Shown here piece after piece: positions 35,439-47,217 of a stretch of 64,000 nt of DNA. The stretch spans positions 41,654,243 through 41,718,242 of the forward strand of contig OZ017796.1 in the NCBI GenBank assembly GCA_963969395.1, given 5' to 3'. This stretch comes from Pseudoscleropodium purum. Lineage: Eukaryota; Streptophyta; Bryopsida; Hypnales; Brachytheciaceae. A model generated the notes under the pieces. That model was given only the letters and a program-made list of their open reading frames with translations, was not told the origin of the DNA and made no database searches. Both the position numbers and the translations under genes were made by a program. Numbering within the stretch: position 1 is the stretch's first letter; each line of letters starts with the position of its first letter.

Positions 35439-37642
35439 GTATAGTCTAGCTCTTTTGCTTTCTGTAGAACTTTTTTTGATTTTTGTGACATTATATACAT
35501 TATTTATATATATATTAGAATTTTAGTGTAAAAGTAGCTTCTAAATGCATTAAAGTGTCCAAAAAGTAAAAAGATACTTTAGTGAGTAGCTACAAACTAA
35601 TAAAAAAAGGGCAAAAAGGCAAAGTAAAAGTAAAAGTTCTAGAAAGAAAAAGATAAAAATTAAAGAAAAAGGAGAAAGATAAGGAAAAAGACAGGGAAAA
35701 GGAAAAGACAAGGAACCTAGGGTTTCAAGAGGTGCACAGAGAAGTCACGCCGATTGCGAGCGTTAGACCTGTTCTGATCACCCCCGGGAATTCACAATTA
35801 AATTCCTTTCCTTCTCTCATTCTCTCTCTCCATACTGTTCATATTTTTTTCGTCTCAATAGTGCGCTACCTGTGCGTTTTCCTTGCGCGTGTAATTTTAG
35901 TACTTGCAATATATATATTAGATTTGTGTCACTGTGCAATCGTGTAAAAATTTGTGTCTCAATGCTGAATCTGGTTTTGAGGTTTGAGTGTCTTCTGAAT
36001 TCGGTTTGAGAAATTTGTTTCTGGATTTGTGTTTTCTTTTCTCTTTCAAATTGGAGAAGTGGAAAGGGAAGCCGGGATCAATCGGTGCGCTGGTAGATTT
36101 GTTTGGAGTTTGAAGTGACTGATTGTGAAGTTCGGATCGATCGCTTGTCCGTGTTAATTTGGTTGTAGGTGAGTTGCGGCGGTCAGATTTGGAGACGACG
36201 GCATCCAGTAGCGATCAAAAGGATTGGTTGAGATCACGGTGAGTTGGACTTCACCAAATTGGTATTACAAGCTGATCAAAAATTGGAGTCACAGGAGGTG
36301 ATTGACGTGGTTCTGGTCGCATAACTGGGCTGTGATCGTTTGATTAGTGCTGGTACTCAATTGATCTAGAATGTCAAGGGAAAAAAAAATCAATTGTAAG
36401 ATTCTCCATGAAATTCGTTCGATTTTGGAGCTGCAATTGAGTTAGGGATTCGGATTTACGGTGAAGACCAACAATCGATTATTGAAGCAAAATTAAAAAT
36501 TTTGATAATCACAAGATCACCCAAGCTGAGAGTATTTGGTGAGATTTCGTGAGAATTTGGGAGACATTGAATTCCAATTCTCATCGGTGATTGATTTCTC
36601 TAAGTATTCTGGTCTTGAGAATCTACGGACAGGTGTGTTGAAAGTGTTGAATTCCAATCCTCAATAGTGACTGATTGATCCGAGTAATCGGGCATTCACA
36701 GTGAAAATTTGTGAATCATGATGTTCTGAACTAATTGATTGCCAAATTGATAGCAAGAGAATTGGTCGAGGTGCAGACGGACACGGCCGAAGCAGGTTTC
36801 GACGCGACGCAGCTCGCAGACAGGCACCTGCGGCGGATTCACTGGCCCGCCTCGACTTGCCGATACCCCTTCTCTGATTGATAACCGGCCCGGGTTTACC
36901 GATTGATACCCGTGAGGAAACTAGTGGGGTATCAACCGGGGGAAGAGTCTTGGAGGGTATCAATCAGGGTATTGACCGGGTACCGCGGTCTTGGGTGTTT
37001 TAACCTAATCGTTCAATTAAAACAAATTTAAAATAAGGTCCAAATTTTTCGAACGGCCCTTTGGGCCATACCACTAGTTTGGGTAGAGATTTTAAAATAG
37101 GCTTGAGAAGCCAATTTCAAAATTGTATATGCATGTTTTAAGTGAAAATTTTGTATATACTGTAGGTAGAGCATACTAATTGAAGTGTTTTGGCTCTATT
37201 GTCCTTGTTTGCTGCGTGTGACTGCAAATCTTTGTAAGCATATCCTAAACTTTTAAACTCTAAATTTTTTTTTGAAATATTAAAAAAACGTATATTTATA
37301 CTATTTTCAAAGTACTATAGTGGGCTGTACTAAAGTCTAAGTCTTGCATTGCATCCATACACAAGTCAGTCCAACTTGACATATTGTCCCAGAACTATTG
37401 TCACGAGCTAGTAGTACACTAGACAGGACTGAGACATCATACATCAGTCAATAGCATCTACTAATGGACAACTTGAGTGATACCTTCGGTTTTAGTGGAA
37501 TTAAGAACAAATAAGTATCTGAATTTTGCACGTTTATACATTGTGACCTTTAAACACATTATGCTAGCCTTATATAGTTCATTCCCTAGTGTTCGAACTC
37601 GGATTTAGTTGAATAAGATTAGATTCCGAAAAATATACTACA
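35439..37642. mobile_element. 2.2-kb unclassified insertion in Gypsy RT
   Basis: This insert interrupts the RT codons for QYG and ISLN, which join perfectly if it is removed. It is flanked by GCCA at 35,435-35,438 and 37,643-37,646. Ends GTATAGTCTA and TATACTACA are weakly inverted. No gene is seen. The interior has a purine-rich tract (35,560-35,715), a TTGGTATTACAAGC string near 36,260 that recalls a tRNA primer site, and GGGTATCAACCGGG-like repeats at about 36,880-36,985. It could be a non-autonomous LTR-type or DNA element. Confidence 0.6.
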
Positions 37643-38036
37643 GCCATATTGTTTACATTGGTCAAAACAAAGTGCCAATTGGTTAGCATGGTCTTGTTTT
37701 TTTTCAAATACACAGAAATCATCCAGAAAAATCTCCATAAATTTATGGAGATATTCCTGGAAGGCTACTGTAATAATTCGTTGGAAGGTGGCCGGTCCAT
37801 TGCACACCCCAAATGGCATTCTTCAATGGGCATAGGTCCTCCAATTGGTAATAAAAGTAGTTAACAATTGATCTCTTAAAGCTATAGTAATTTGGTTATA
37901 TCCCGAGAAACCATCTAGAAATGAATATATCTCATGACCCGCTACAGAATCTAAGACGCTATCTGTAAAGGATAATGGGAAGTAATCTTTTTTTGTGGCT
38001 GCATTAAGCTTTCTATAATCTTGACATATACGAATT

Positions 38037-38291
38037 TGTTAGAGATTCTGTACATACTAGCGTTGACCATGTACAGTTAGCCTTAGGAGTAGCTTTAGAC
38101 ACTTAGTTAGTGTTAGAGTCCATGGGTATTGCTTGTAGTCAAAGGCAGCCCAATGTAGTTAGTTATCCCACATGGTTTGTGGATAACTAGGAAAGGCTTC
38201 TAGCTTAAGTTGAGCCCACTTATGTGGCTTTGTATCGTTCTACCATCTAAGTAAAGCCTTTCTCTCATAACATAACTTTGTAATCTCAATA
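38037..38291 (+). repeat. 5' LTR of the Copia element
   Basis: 255 bp; partner of 42,631-42,885. A 1.1-kb leader follows before the gag ATG. Confidence 0.95.
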
Positions 38292-39422
38292 GGTTATGGG
38301 CCCACGCACTTGGAGTTGCACTTGAGGGAGAATTTCATATCATTTGGAGGAGATCTTGGAGCTTGGAGGAGCAATCAGCGTTTTGTGTCTTATTCACCTA
38401 CAAACCATATGGTGTGAGTTATTTGGGTTTTGTTTTGTTTTTTTAGTTTGTGAGGTTTTGAGTGCATTTTGGGTGAGAGATTGCTTATGGTAGTAATCAC
38501 ACCTTGTGAGGGCTGGTTGCATGCTCCTAGTTTGAGTTTGTACTTAGAAGAGTACATTGAGAGCCCATTGAGGACTGATTATGCATTTGGGTGCATTGTT
38601 GATTGTGATTGTGGCAATTGCAATCTAGTGAGAGTCTTTTGTGAGGCTTAAAAGCACCTTTGGGTTGCTTGAGGTATTTGCTAATCCATTGAGGGCTGAT
38701 TTGTGCCCTTGTAAGTGAGTGAGGCAAAGGAGTGGAATTTGCCATCCATTGAAGGCTGAGTTGTGTCCTTGTGAGCCTTGTGGAGCCATTGAGAGGCAAG
38801 TAGGCTACTTTGGAGTTTGGGTGATCCAACTAGGGGTGTTGGAGGCCATTGTTGCCCTTGAGGTGCTGATTGTGAGTAGTAGCCTCCATTTAGGGCTGAT
38901 TGGAAGTTTGGAGCTTCATTAGGGTCTGAATTGGAGGTGGAGAAGATGTTTGGGAGGCCTCGGCCGGGTTTACTGTTTTCGGATGGGTGAGTTGGCCATG
39001 ACTTGGTTTCAAGAAGGTAGATAATGGTTTATTGATTACAGGACCAAGGTATGGTAGAGGATGACGGTCATGTCCAGGTGATGAGCCATACCTGTGGACT
39101 GCGATTGGATTTGTATGCCTGCGCGGGCAGCTAACATGAATGTAGAACGCTTGGGCTGCTCAGGCGAAGTGCCTCTTAATGTAGCGGACTTCTTGGTACT
39201 TAAGGCCATGTAGTTTTGTATTGTGCACAGAAGTGCAAGTGTAAATAATCGGAATTGTTTTCACTCATTTGAACGTTGCATTCAGCGTCGACTTTAAAAT
39301 TTATTTATTTATTATTTATTTATTTATTTATTTTTTCTGTGACCACTTGTATCGGCTGCCAGCCGACACCAGCAGAAGAAGACCCTTCCAGTGAAATCCA
39401 ACATAGTGGGAGCTGCGTCACC
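38292..39422 (+). other. Copia leader with short dispersed repeats
   Basis: Non-coding leader between the primer site and gag. A CCATTGAGGGCTGATT-like unit recurs near 38,565, 38,686, 38,746 and 38,886. An AT-rich TTTATTTA tract at about 39,300-39,335 precedes gag. Confidence 0.6.
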
Positions 39423-42400
39423 ATGGCATCCAATGGAGGAGAGGGCGTGCGCATCATCGACAAGTTTGATGGAGAGAACTTTGGCATGTGGAAGTTCAAG
39501 ATGGAGATGATCCTTGTGGAGAAGGACTTGTGGGACGTGGTGGATGGGAGTGAGGAGCCTCCAAGTGAAGATGCGGATCCAAAGACCAAGAAGGCATGGG
39601 AGAGGAAGGAGAAGAAGGCCTTTGCTTTCATTGCCATCAACCTTGTGGATTGCCAAATTGCACACATTCGCCATTGCAAGGGACCAGCCCAAGCGCGGAC
39701 CACCCTTTGCAACATCCATGAGACCAAGAGCCTCTCCAACCTCCTATTTCTTCGCCGCAAGTTCTTCACTAGCAAGATGAAAGAGGAGGACGATTTGTTG
39801 GATCACGTCAACAAGGTCAAGGCTCTTGCGGATGAGTTGGCTTGTTTGGAGGCGCCCGTGACCGAGGGAGATGTGGTGATGACCTTGTTGGCAAGCTTGC
39901 CATCGTCTTATGAGTTCCTCATCACCGCATTGGAGACGAGGCCCACCAAGGAGCTAACCATGGAGTTTGTGACCGCATGCTTGATGCATGAAGTGACCAA
40001 GCACAAGGAGAATGAGGCCCAAGGGGAGGGATCAGCGCTTGTCTTAAGACATGGAAAAGGTGGCAACACCAAGGCGTTCAAGGAGACATGGACGTGCTTC
40101 AAGTGTGGCAAACCGGGCCACATTGCTAGGCATTGCAAGATCAGCCAAGGCAAGGACAAGGAGAGTGCACACCCAGCTTCCAAAGAGGAGGAAGAAGAGG
40201 GTTTCGCCTTTGCAGTCAATGGAGGAGGGGAGAAGGCCAACATGTTCACTTGGGTTGTGGACTTAGGGGCCATGCAACATATGACCAGCCATCGAGATGC
40301 CTTCCACACGTATCAACCCATTTCGGGGAAGAAGATTTATTTGGGAGACAATGGCATGGTGGAGGCCCTTGGCATGGGGGAGATCCTTGTGGAGGTGCAA
40401 GTGAAGGGGAAGACCAGGAGGATCCAAATCCAAGAGGTGCTCCATGTCCCCAAGTTGCATGCCAACTTGCTTTCGGTGAGCAAATTGTCTTTGGGAGGTT
40501 TGAAAGTGCATTTCAACATGGTGGGGTGTGTGGTGCATTCACCAAGTGGCGTTTTGATTGCATCAGCCCCTCGTGAGGGCAACTTGTACCACCTCCATTT
40601 CACCAAGGTGAATGGCACTTCCTTGGCGTGTGTTGCCCAAGGATCAACCCATGAAGACCTTGTGGAGCTTTGGCATAGGAGGCTTGGGCACTTGAATGTG
40701 AAGAGCATGAAGAGTCTCCAACACATGGTGAAGGGTCTGAACCTCTCTTCTTGCAAGCATGATTGGAGTTCTATGGTGTGCAAGGGGTGCATTGAGGGCA
40801 AACAAGCGAGGCAGCCCTTCCCTAAGGATGGGGCAACGCGCGCCACCAAGTCATTGCAGCTTGTGCATTCGGATGTGTGCGGGCCGATGAAGACCACATC
40901 CATAGGAGGAGCAAGGTATTTTGTGACCTTCATTGATGATTTCTCTCGCAAGATTTGGGTGTATATGTTGAAGTGCAAGAGTGAGGTGTTTGGGCGTTTT
41001 GAGACTTGGAAGGCCCTCGTGGAGGCTCAATCGGATTGCAAGGTGAAGGTGTTGCGGTCGGATAATGGAGGGGAGTATGTGTCCAAGGCCTTTGAGGCGT
41101 ACTTGAAGGCCCATGGCATTGAGCACCACACTTCCGCACCCTACACCCCTCAACAAAAAGGCGTAGCAGAGCGTGCGAATCGTACCATTGTGGAGATGGC
41201 AAGGGCCATGATTTATGGCCAAGGTTTGAAGCTTGAGCTTTGGGGGGAGGTGGTGTCCACTGCGGTTTACACGAGGAACCGGTGCTCCACCTAAGCGTTG
41301 AGAAGCAAGACACCGCAAGAAGCTTGGAGTGGGACAAGGCCCCATGTGTCTCACATGCGCACCTTTGGGTGCATTGCCTATGCATTGGTCCCAAGTGCCA
41401 AGAGGACGAAATTGGATCCCAAGGGCATCAAGTGCCTTTTCCTTGGTTATTGTGAGGGAACCAAGGCTTATAGGTTGATGAATGTGGAGACCAAGGCCAT
41501 CATCAAGTGCCGAGATGTGACCTTTTTGGAGGATGGAGGAGCTGATCCCACACTCTTGGAGATGAGCCCAAGTGGGAGAAGTGGAGGACCAGCCCAAAAG
41601 ATGGGCACAACTCCAAGAGTGCACATAGAAGATGGAGATGAAGATGAAGAGCAAGGTGCTGAAGATGAGGACTTTGTGGAGCCCAAGAAGAAGGTGACCA
41701 CACCTCAAGTGAAGAGATCAGCGGCGGCTTCTCCAAGCACTTCACCAAGGGAGAAAGAGCATGATCAGCCCTTGGAGGAGCAAGATCAGCCCATTGGTGA
41801 GGAAGATCAAGGCACGGAGGAGCCACGTTATCCAACGAGGACCCGCAAGCCCCCTGGAGATTGGTGGCTGAATCACATTCTTCCCCAACAACAAGAAGAA
41901 CAAGCCAATGTGGCTTTCCTTGGAGATCCATCCACGCTTGGAGAGGTGTTGCGTTGCGAAGATGCAAGCAAGTAGGAGGTGGCCATGCAAGAGGAGTACA
42001 AGACCCTCATTGACAAAGGGACATGGGAGCTTGCAGCCCTCCCTCCCAAGAGATCAAGTGTGAGTTGTAAGTGGGTTTTCTCTACCAAAAGGGATGCTTT
42101 GGGTCACATTGTGAGGTACAAGGCAAGGTTGGTTGCTAGGGGGTTTTCCCAAGTGGAAGGGGAGGAGGTCATCTACATGGATCAGCCCCAAGGCTTTGTG
42201 CAAGAAGGCCAAAAGCATTTGAAGTGCAAGTTGAAGAAGGCACTCCCCGGGTTGAAGCAATCGGGGAGAGTTTGGGATCAAGATATTGATGGCATGTTTG
42301 TGAGGAAGGGGTTTCGAAGGAGGCCATTTGGCTAAGGCAGCTCTTGGCTGATGTTGGTCTTGCGCAAGAGGGGAGCACACCCATCTGGTGTGACAACCAA

Positions 42401-42660
42401 GGGGCCATTGCTTTGGCCAAGAATTCCACCCATCACTCTCAGACGAAGCACATTGATGTGCGCCACCATTTCATTCGTGAACGAGTGGAGGATGAGGTGA
42501 TTGAGCTCAAATATGTGCCTACCAAAGCTATGGTTGCTGATGTGCTGACCAAGGCCCTTGGGAAGCCACAACACCAAAGCTTCATTGAAAAGATGGGGCT
42601 TCGCGCCTTTGACTACTCTCAAAGTGGGAGTGTTAGAGATTCTGTACATACTAGCATTGA
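39423..42660 (+). pseudogene. Copia gag-pol polyprotein, defective
   Basis: The likely start is the ATG at 39,423 (MASNGGEG). In order: UBN2-type gag, CCHC knuckle CFKCGKPGHIARHC, protease with VDLGA where D-S/T-G is expected (serine replaced by leucine), GAG-pre-integrase with a GHLN...CKGC zinc finger, and integrase (D in SDVCGPM, D in SDNGGEY, E in KGVAERANR; DD35E). In-frame stops are at 41,292 (TAA), 41,973 (TAG) and 42,333 (TAA). RT begins (CKWVFSTKRD, KARLVARGFSQ), but a deletion near 42,165 removes the FAPV region, and a second near 42,313 removes everything from the YVDD box to late RNase H. RNase H resumes out of frame at about 42,320 (WCDNQGAIALAKN, KHIDVRHHFIRE). Confidence 0.9.
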
Positions 42661-42885
42661 CCATGTACAGTTAGCCTTAGGAGTAGCTTTAGACACTTAG
42701 TTAGTGTTAGAGTCCATGGGTATTGCTTGTAGTCAAAGGCAGCCCAATGTAGTTAGTTATCCCACATGGTTTGTGGATAACTAGGAAAGGCTTCTAGCTT
42801 AAGTTGAGCCCACTTATGTGGCTTTGTATCGTTCTACCATCTAAGTAAAGCCTTTCTCTCATAACATAACTTTGTAATCTCAATA
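42631..42885 (+). repeat. 3' LTR of the Copia element
   Basis: 255 bp; one mismatch to the 5' LTR noticed by eye. Confidence 0.95.
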
Positions 42886-43567
42886 GAATTTTACCATTTT
42901 TCTTAGGGACAACAACTATTGGACTAACCCATTTGCTAAATGGGACTCGATAAATAAAACCTATATCTAAAAGTTTATCTATCTCCTCCTTAACCAATAG
43001 AGAATATTTTGGGTTAAGTCTATGTTGGCTTTGGCGCACCAGCTTTGCATTTTCTTCCAAAGTTATATGGTGTTCACATAGTTCCGGTGGCACACCTTTT
43101 AAATCTTTGTAAGAAAAAGCAAATGTATCCAAATAATTTAAAAAAAATATTAACCATTGATTAATTTCTTCTAATTTAGAATCCCGACTAATTTGGATTA
43201 TTTTAGGGTCTTCCTCACTACCAATATTTAAATCTTGACATAAGTCCTTAAGAACATGTTTTTCAATTGGTGTTGGATCAGAAGAATAATCCCATAAATT
43301 TCCAGTTCCACAATTAGGTTCCAATTCTGATTGGTTGTCAGTGATAATATGCACTGACCTGTCCATTAACCAAGACCCAATGACCCGATCGGAATCTTCA
43401 TTCTCTTGACAAGGCAATAGGTATTCCCCAGGGCCGATTTCCTTAAATACTCGACCAATGGGTAATTTCTTTTGTTTTAACTGTCCATGTAATTGAACCC
43501 GATTGGTATTAATATTTTCCCCAATGTCAGAATCATAATCAAAATCACTTGTATGTTCAAGTGACTC

Positions 43568-44152
43568 CTATTGTGTCTCCCCATAATATTTTTTTGAATA
43601 CATTTGTAATTTTACTTTAGATGATCCAGACCCAATTGTCAATAAACCCCTACCCCAATCATCTTTAGCCTTGGCTTGATATAGCCAAGGCCTACCCAAT
43701 AAAATGGGATAGGATGCATTAGGTGACAATTGTTGAAATACAATATAATCTATATAATAAACAATGCCGGATATCATGGTTTTTATTTTTGGTAAAATTC
43801 CTTTTGGTATGACACGACTTTGATCGGCCAAGCGTAGGACTAATTTAGTTTCTTGTAATCCCTCCAATTGAAGACTAATCATAGTTTCCCAATTCATCAA
43901 ATTTACACTCGATCCCCCATCAATTTGCACTCTAGTAATTATAATTCCATCAATTGTCACATCAATCATAGGTGCACCCGGATTAGGGCTAATAGCAACT
44001 TCATTAACCATATTTCTTCCTCTTTTTCTCACTAATTTAGATTGCAAGGTAGCCCGACAATGTGGTGCTACATCTAACAATTGTTTGATGGATATGTCAG
44101 CTTTTAAATTTCCTAAATCTTCTAAAATATCATACTCAGGCACCCCTTGCAT
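43568..44152 (-). CDS. Gypsy aspartic protease domain
   Basis: A 194-codon open segment of the Gypsy polyprotein. It contains the pepsin-type strand VQIDGGSSVNLM (D-G-G where D-S/T-G is usual, as in some Tat/Athila-type elements), the KGILPKI loop and a C-terminal PILLGRPWL. In the element it would cut the Gag-Pol precursor. It is not a host gene. Confidence 0.75.
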   Translation of the reverse strand: MQGVPEYDILEDLGNLKADISIKQLLDVAPHCRATLQSKLVRKRGRNMVNEVAISPNPGAPMIDVTIDGIIITRVQIDGGSSVNLMNWETMISLQLEGLQETKLVLRLADQSRVIPKGILPKIKTMISGIVYYIDYIVFQQLSPNASYPILLGRPWLYQAKAKDDWGRGLLTIGSGSSKVKLQMYSKKYYGETQ

Positions 44153-44249
44153 AATACCAATTGATTTAGCCTTCTTCTGTTTAACAGGTTGATTGGACTT
44201 AACAGGCAGTCGAGGACCTCCAATTGGAACTATCTGTTTATGCCAATTG

Positions 44250-44531
44250 CAGGGTTGACACGACGTCCGGACGCGGACGTTGTGTCCACAGCGTCTGCTG
44301 ACATTCGCGGTCCGGCGGACGCAGCATCCGCCTCGTCTGCCCGATTACGGCCGTCTGATTGATGCGCAAACTGATCTGGTCCGCACAATCTGGGCGTCCG
44401 CCTCGGGCCGTCCGCCCCACCCGTCCGCTTTCCGACGGCGGTCGGGACGCTACGTCCGCTAGCGTCCGTGCATCCGGACGTCCGGAAAACGGACGCTATT
44501 TTGGGGCGGACGTTGAGATTCGTCAACCCTA
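44250..44531. mobile_element. GC-rich hAT-type MITE, copy 2
   Basis: 282 bp with ends CAGGGTTGAC and GTCAACCCTA, flanked by the perfect 8-bp duplication GCCAATTG (44,242-44,249 and 44,532-44,539). Very GC-rich, with many CGGAC/GTCCG strings. It shares the terminal 30 bases and many internal blocks with copy 1, but has extra internal sequence. It sits between gag/zinc knuckles and protease and creates a long but artificial frame on the minus strand. Confidence 0.9.
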
Positions 44532-44539
44532 GCCAATTG

Positions 44540-47103
44540 GGATGCTCTATCAATAATTCCACACCATCACCAATTGGATTTGACACATTCAAATTATCTT
44601 GATTTAACTGAATAGATTCCTTTATAGGATGTTTGAAGATCCTAGGCGCCGGACGATATTCTTGAAATTCCCTATTGTTTACAGGATTAAGTGTTTTCAA
44701 GTTTGAGATAATAGGAATTACCGGTGAATAGGATTTACTTAATGGTACATTTTGCGGTACCCAATGAGTTTTCTGTTTCGGTATCACCTCATTATTCTTT
44801 TCTTTTAATAAAACACTCCCCTCATTAACAATTGGAATAATAGTGGAACCTGATTGAATCAGTGGGGTCACCACTGGTTCCTCATATCCCCCAACCCGAT
44901 GGGTATTATCATTTCCTATTGGTAATGTCACATCAGCAGTAACAATAGGCTGACTACCAATCGGAATCTATTTTGCAGCTCTAGCCCGGGTTATTACTCT
45001 CTCAACGTTTTTAACTTCTTCATTGGAATCATTAATTTTCTTAGGAATTGGTTTATCGCAATTAATTTTTTTATTCTCCTTACTTATAGAAATATGATGG
45101 ACTTCTCTATTGTTCTCTTCATGTTTATAATTATCAGGAAGAAGTACCAATTTTGCACTTATATCCGTATTTCGAACTAACCCATCGTTATTTCTAGGAT
45201 TTTCCTGCTTTGGTCCATTACATTGTTTAGAAGTATGGCCCGCTTGACCACAATTTTCACACAATGGGGCGTAAGGAACCACTAGCTCTAGCGTTGGGGC
45301 AATTTTTAGAATAATGTCCCATTTGTCTACAATTATAACACATAATATTAGGATTTTCTTGCCAACTCGGATTATTCCCGCCATATGTAGGATTACCTTG
45401 ATTAGGACCTCCATACGGCATTTGATTCCATCCCTTATTTTAAGTTGTAGGATTTTGTGGTATATAATGATTGGGATTTGCACTATAACCGCCATTGTTA
45501 AAATTACTTGCACTAAAATTAGGATTAAAATTTTGATTAGGATTAAAGTTTTGATTATTTGGCACATAATTGGGATTAAAATTATTTCCCTTATAATTAG
45601 ATTGTCGTGGAAATCTATTAGGGTTGTAATTATTATTAGAATTATTATTATTACTATCCATTAAATATACTTGCCCCAATTGACCACGTTGGTTTGCATC
45701 TAGTAATCTAGTATTAAACTTTTCTGTAAATTACGACAAGTTTCAGTCTCATGTTTTCCCCCACAAAATCTACATTTAGGAGGTAGACTTGGTGGTGAGG
45801 GGCAATTGGGTAACATATGGCCTTGGCCTTTACAATTAGTGCACCATATGTTTGCCCTATCGTTAGGTGGTTGTCCCTTCTTTTCTTTTGCATTATTTAA
45901 ATGAACCGCCAAGTCTCCAAATTTATGCGTTAAGTCTAATAGTTGAGCTTCAATTTTATTTTGTTCTATTTGCATAGGATTAATTATTTTTGTATCAATA
46001 GGAATAGGTTGTACCGGTCCCACATTTACAAGTAAAGTTGTAGGTAATGGTACTTGTACTACCGGATTAGGAGGTACATAGGAAAGAGGCGCATAAATAT
46101 TTTGAGGAGGATCTACCAGTGGTAATTTCTCATTTCTATTTGGTCTCATTTGAAGTTGAGATTGAATAGCTACCCCATAGGTATCTTCAAAATTCACTTC
46201 TTCCCATAATTTTGCTCTCCTATAGGCATCGTTTAAAGTAGCTGGTACAATTTCTTTTACATATGTTTTTAAACAATGGGGCACTAATCCTCTAATGAAA
46301 AATCTCATTTGCATTTGATCAGTGTATCCATGACCAACCGGTAGCCTTAAAACTAACTCTTCCAATCATCCATAATATGAATCAATAGATTCTCCTAAAC
46401 TCATAGTAATATCTTGTAATTGTTCACTCAAGCGCTCTACATATGCTATTCGTCGAAATTGTGCTAAAAATTCGGTTCTTAAAGCATCCCAATCGACAAA
46501 ATGGCCAGGAGCCTGCCGTTGAAACCATTGTTTAGCATGGGCTTCTAGTGTAACTGGAAAGATACTAAGCCAATGGTGTTCAGTCCTAGCATTATTTGCA
46601 TTACAGATTGTTAAAAATTCATAAATATGCCGATCGGGATCACTACCAATCTGGCCATAGAAAGAGGGGAATTTGACTAAAGAATATGGCCGATCGGCAT
46701 CATTTCCAGCCCTCATAACCACTGGCAATACATTGGCAGCCATTTCAATTGGTTCTCCCTCAAATTCAGAACAATCACTATCAAACCAATCGACTTGATC
46801 TCTCGGCTTAGGAGATGTTGGATTTTCACCACTACCAATTGATTCACTATCATTCTCAGGGTTGTTAGGAGGCTCTACTCCTTCAGTATCCACTGGACCA
46901 ATTGGAGGAAACAAAGGACTATCTGGTTCCTCTCCTGCTCCCTCTTCCTGATTTAAATTATATCGTTCCCAATTGGGGCTATTTGGTAATGAAGCCACCC
47001 AATTGGGCTCAAACTGATTGAGACACCAACAATACCGTGACCGTCTACAAACCCTTTCCTTCCGAGCACTTATCGCAGGCTCGGGTTTTCCATTAAGACT
47101 CAT
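44540..47103 (-). pseudogene. Gypsy gag with zinc knuckles, broken
   Basis: Gag starts at 47,103 (MSLNGKPEP). Its capsid-type region (YSLVKFPSFYGQIGSDPDRH, WFQRQAPG, FLAQFRR) runs to a TGA at 46,366-46,368 and continues in the same frame to 45,700. Zinc-knuckle-like motifs follow: CTNCKGQGHMLPNC, CRFCGGKHETETC, CYNCRQMGHYSKNC and CENCGQAGHTSKQC, the later ones in shifted frames. An asparagine-rich segment lies at 45,679-45,440. Several frame changes make this copy defective. Confidence 0.85.
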
Positions 47104-47196
47104 TAGCTTGCCTCATTATAAAATACATAACCATTCCAATTGGTCAATCAGGTCATAAGAATATTATAACTTCCGATTGAAAATAAAATTTTACCT

Positions 47197-47217
47197 CCCT
47201 AGCATGGTCGCCAACCC
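47197..47217 (-). other. Primer-binding-site position of the Gypsy element
   Basis: Directly inside the 5' LTR the minus strand reads GGGTTGGCGACCATGCTAGG. The TGGCGACC...GGG part resembles the TGGCGCC-type sites of Athila/Tat elements, with mismatches. The primer tRNA was not assigned. Confidence 0.45.

Larger units (their letters stand above)
38037..42885 (+). mobile_element. Ty1/Copia LTR retrotransposon nested in Gypsy
   Basis: Complete 4.85-kb insertion with 255-bp LTRs (TGTTAGAGATT...AATCTCAATA) and a 5-bp target duplication GAATT (38,032-38,036 and 42,886-42,890). The first internal bases GGTTATGGGCCC form the primer-site position, and AAAGTGGGAG precedes the 3' LTR as a polypurine tract. 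I saw a single LTR mismatch (near 38,064). The gag-pol is defective (internal RT deletions and stops), so it probably moved with proteins supplied in trans. Confidence 0.95.
37643..43417 (-). pseudogene. Gypsy reverse transcriptase, split by a Copia insertion
   Basis: The 5' part (43,417-42,891) runs through the linker into VSPIVVVPKKNGKIR. After the Copia element the frame resumes at 38,031 with ICQDYRKLN, then FLDGFSGYNQI, MPFGVCNGPATFQR and the catalytic FLDDF. The two parts join within one codon when the Copia element and one GAATT are removed. A stop lies before MPFG. RT copies element RNA into DNA. Confidence 0.85.

Noticed and set aside
44230..44931. Long minus-strand frame across the second GC-rich MITE
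   Set aside because: About 40% of it is MITE sequence inserted with an 8-bp duplication; the frame is an artefact of GC-rich DNA lacking stops.
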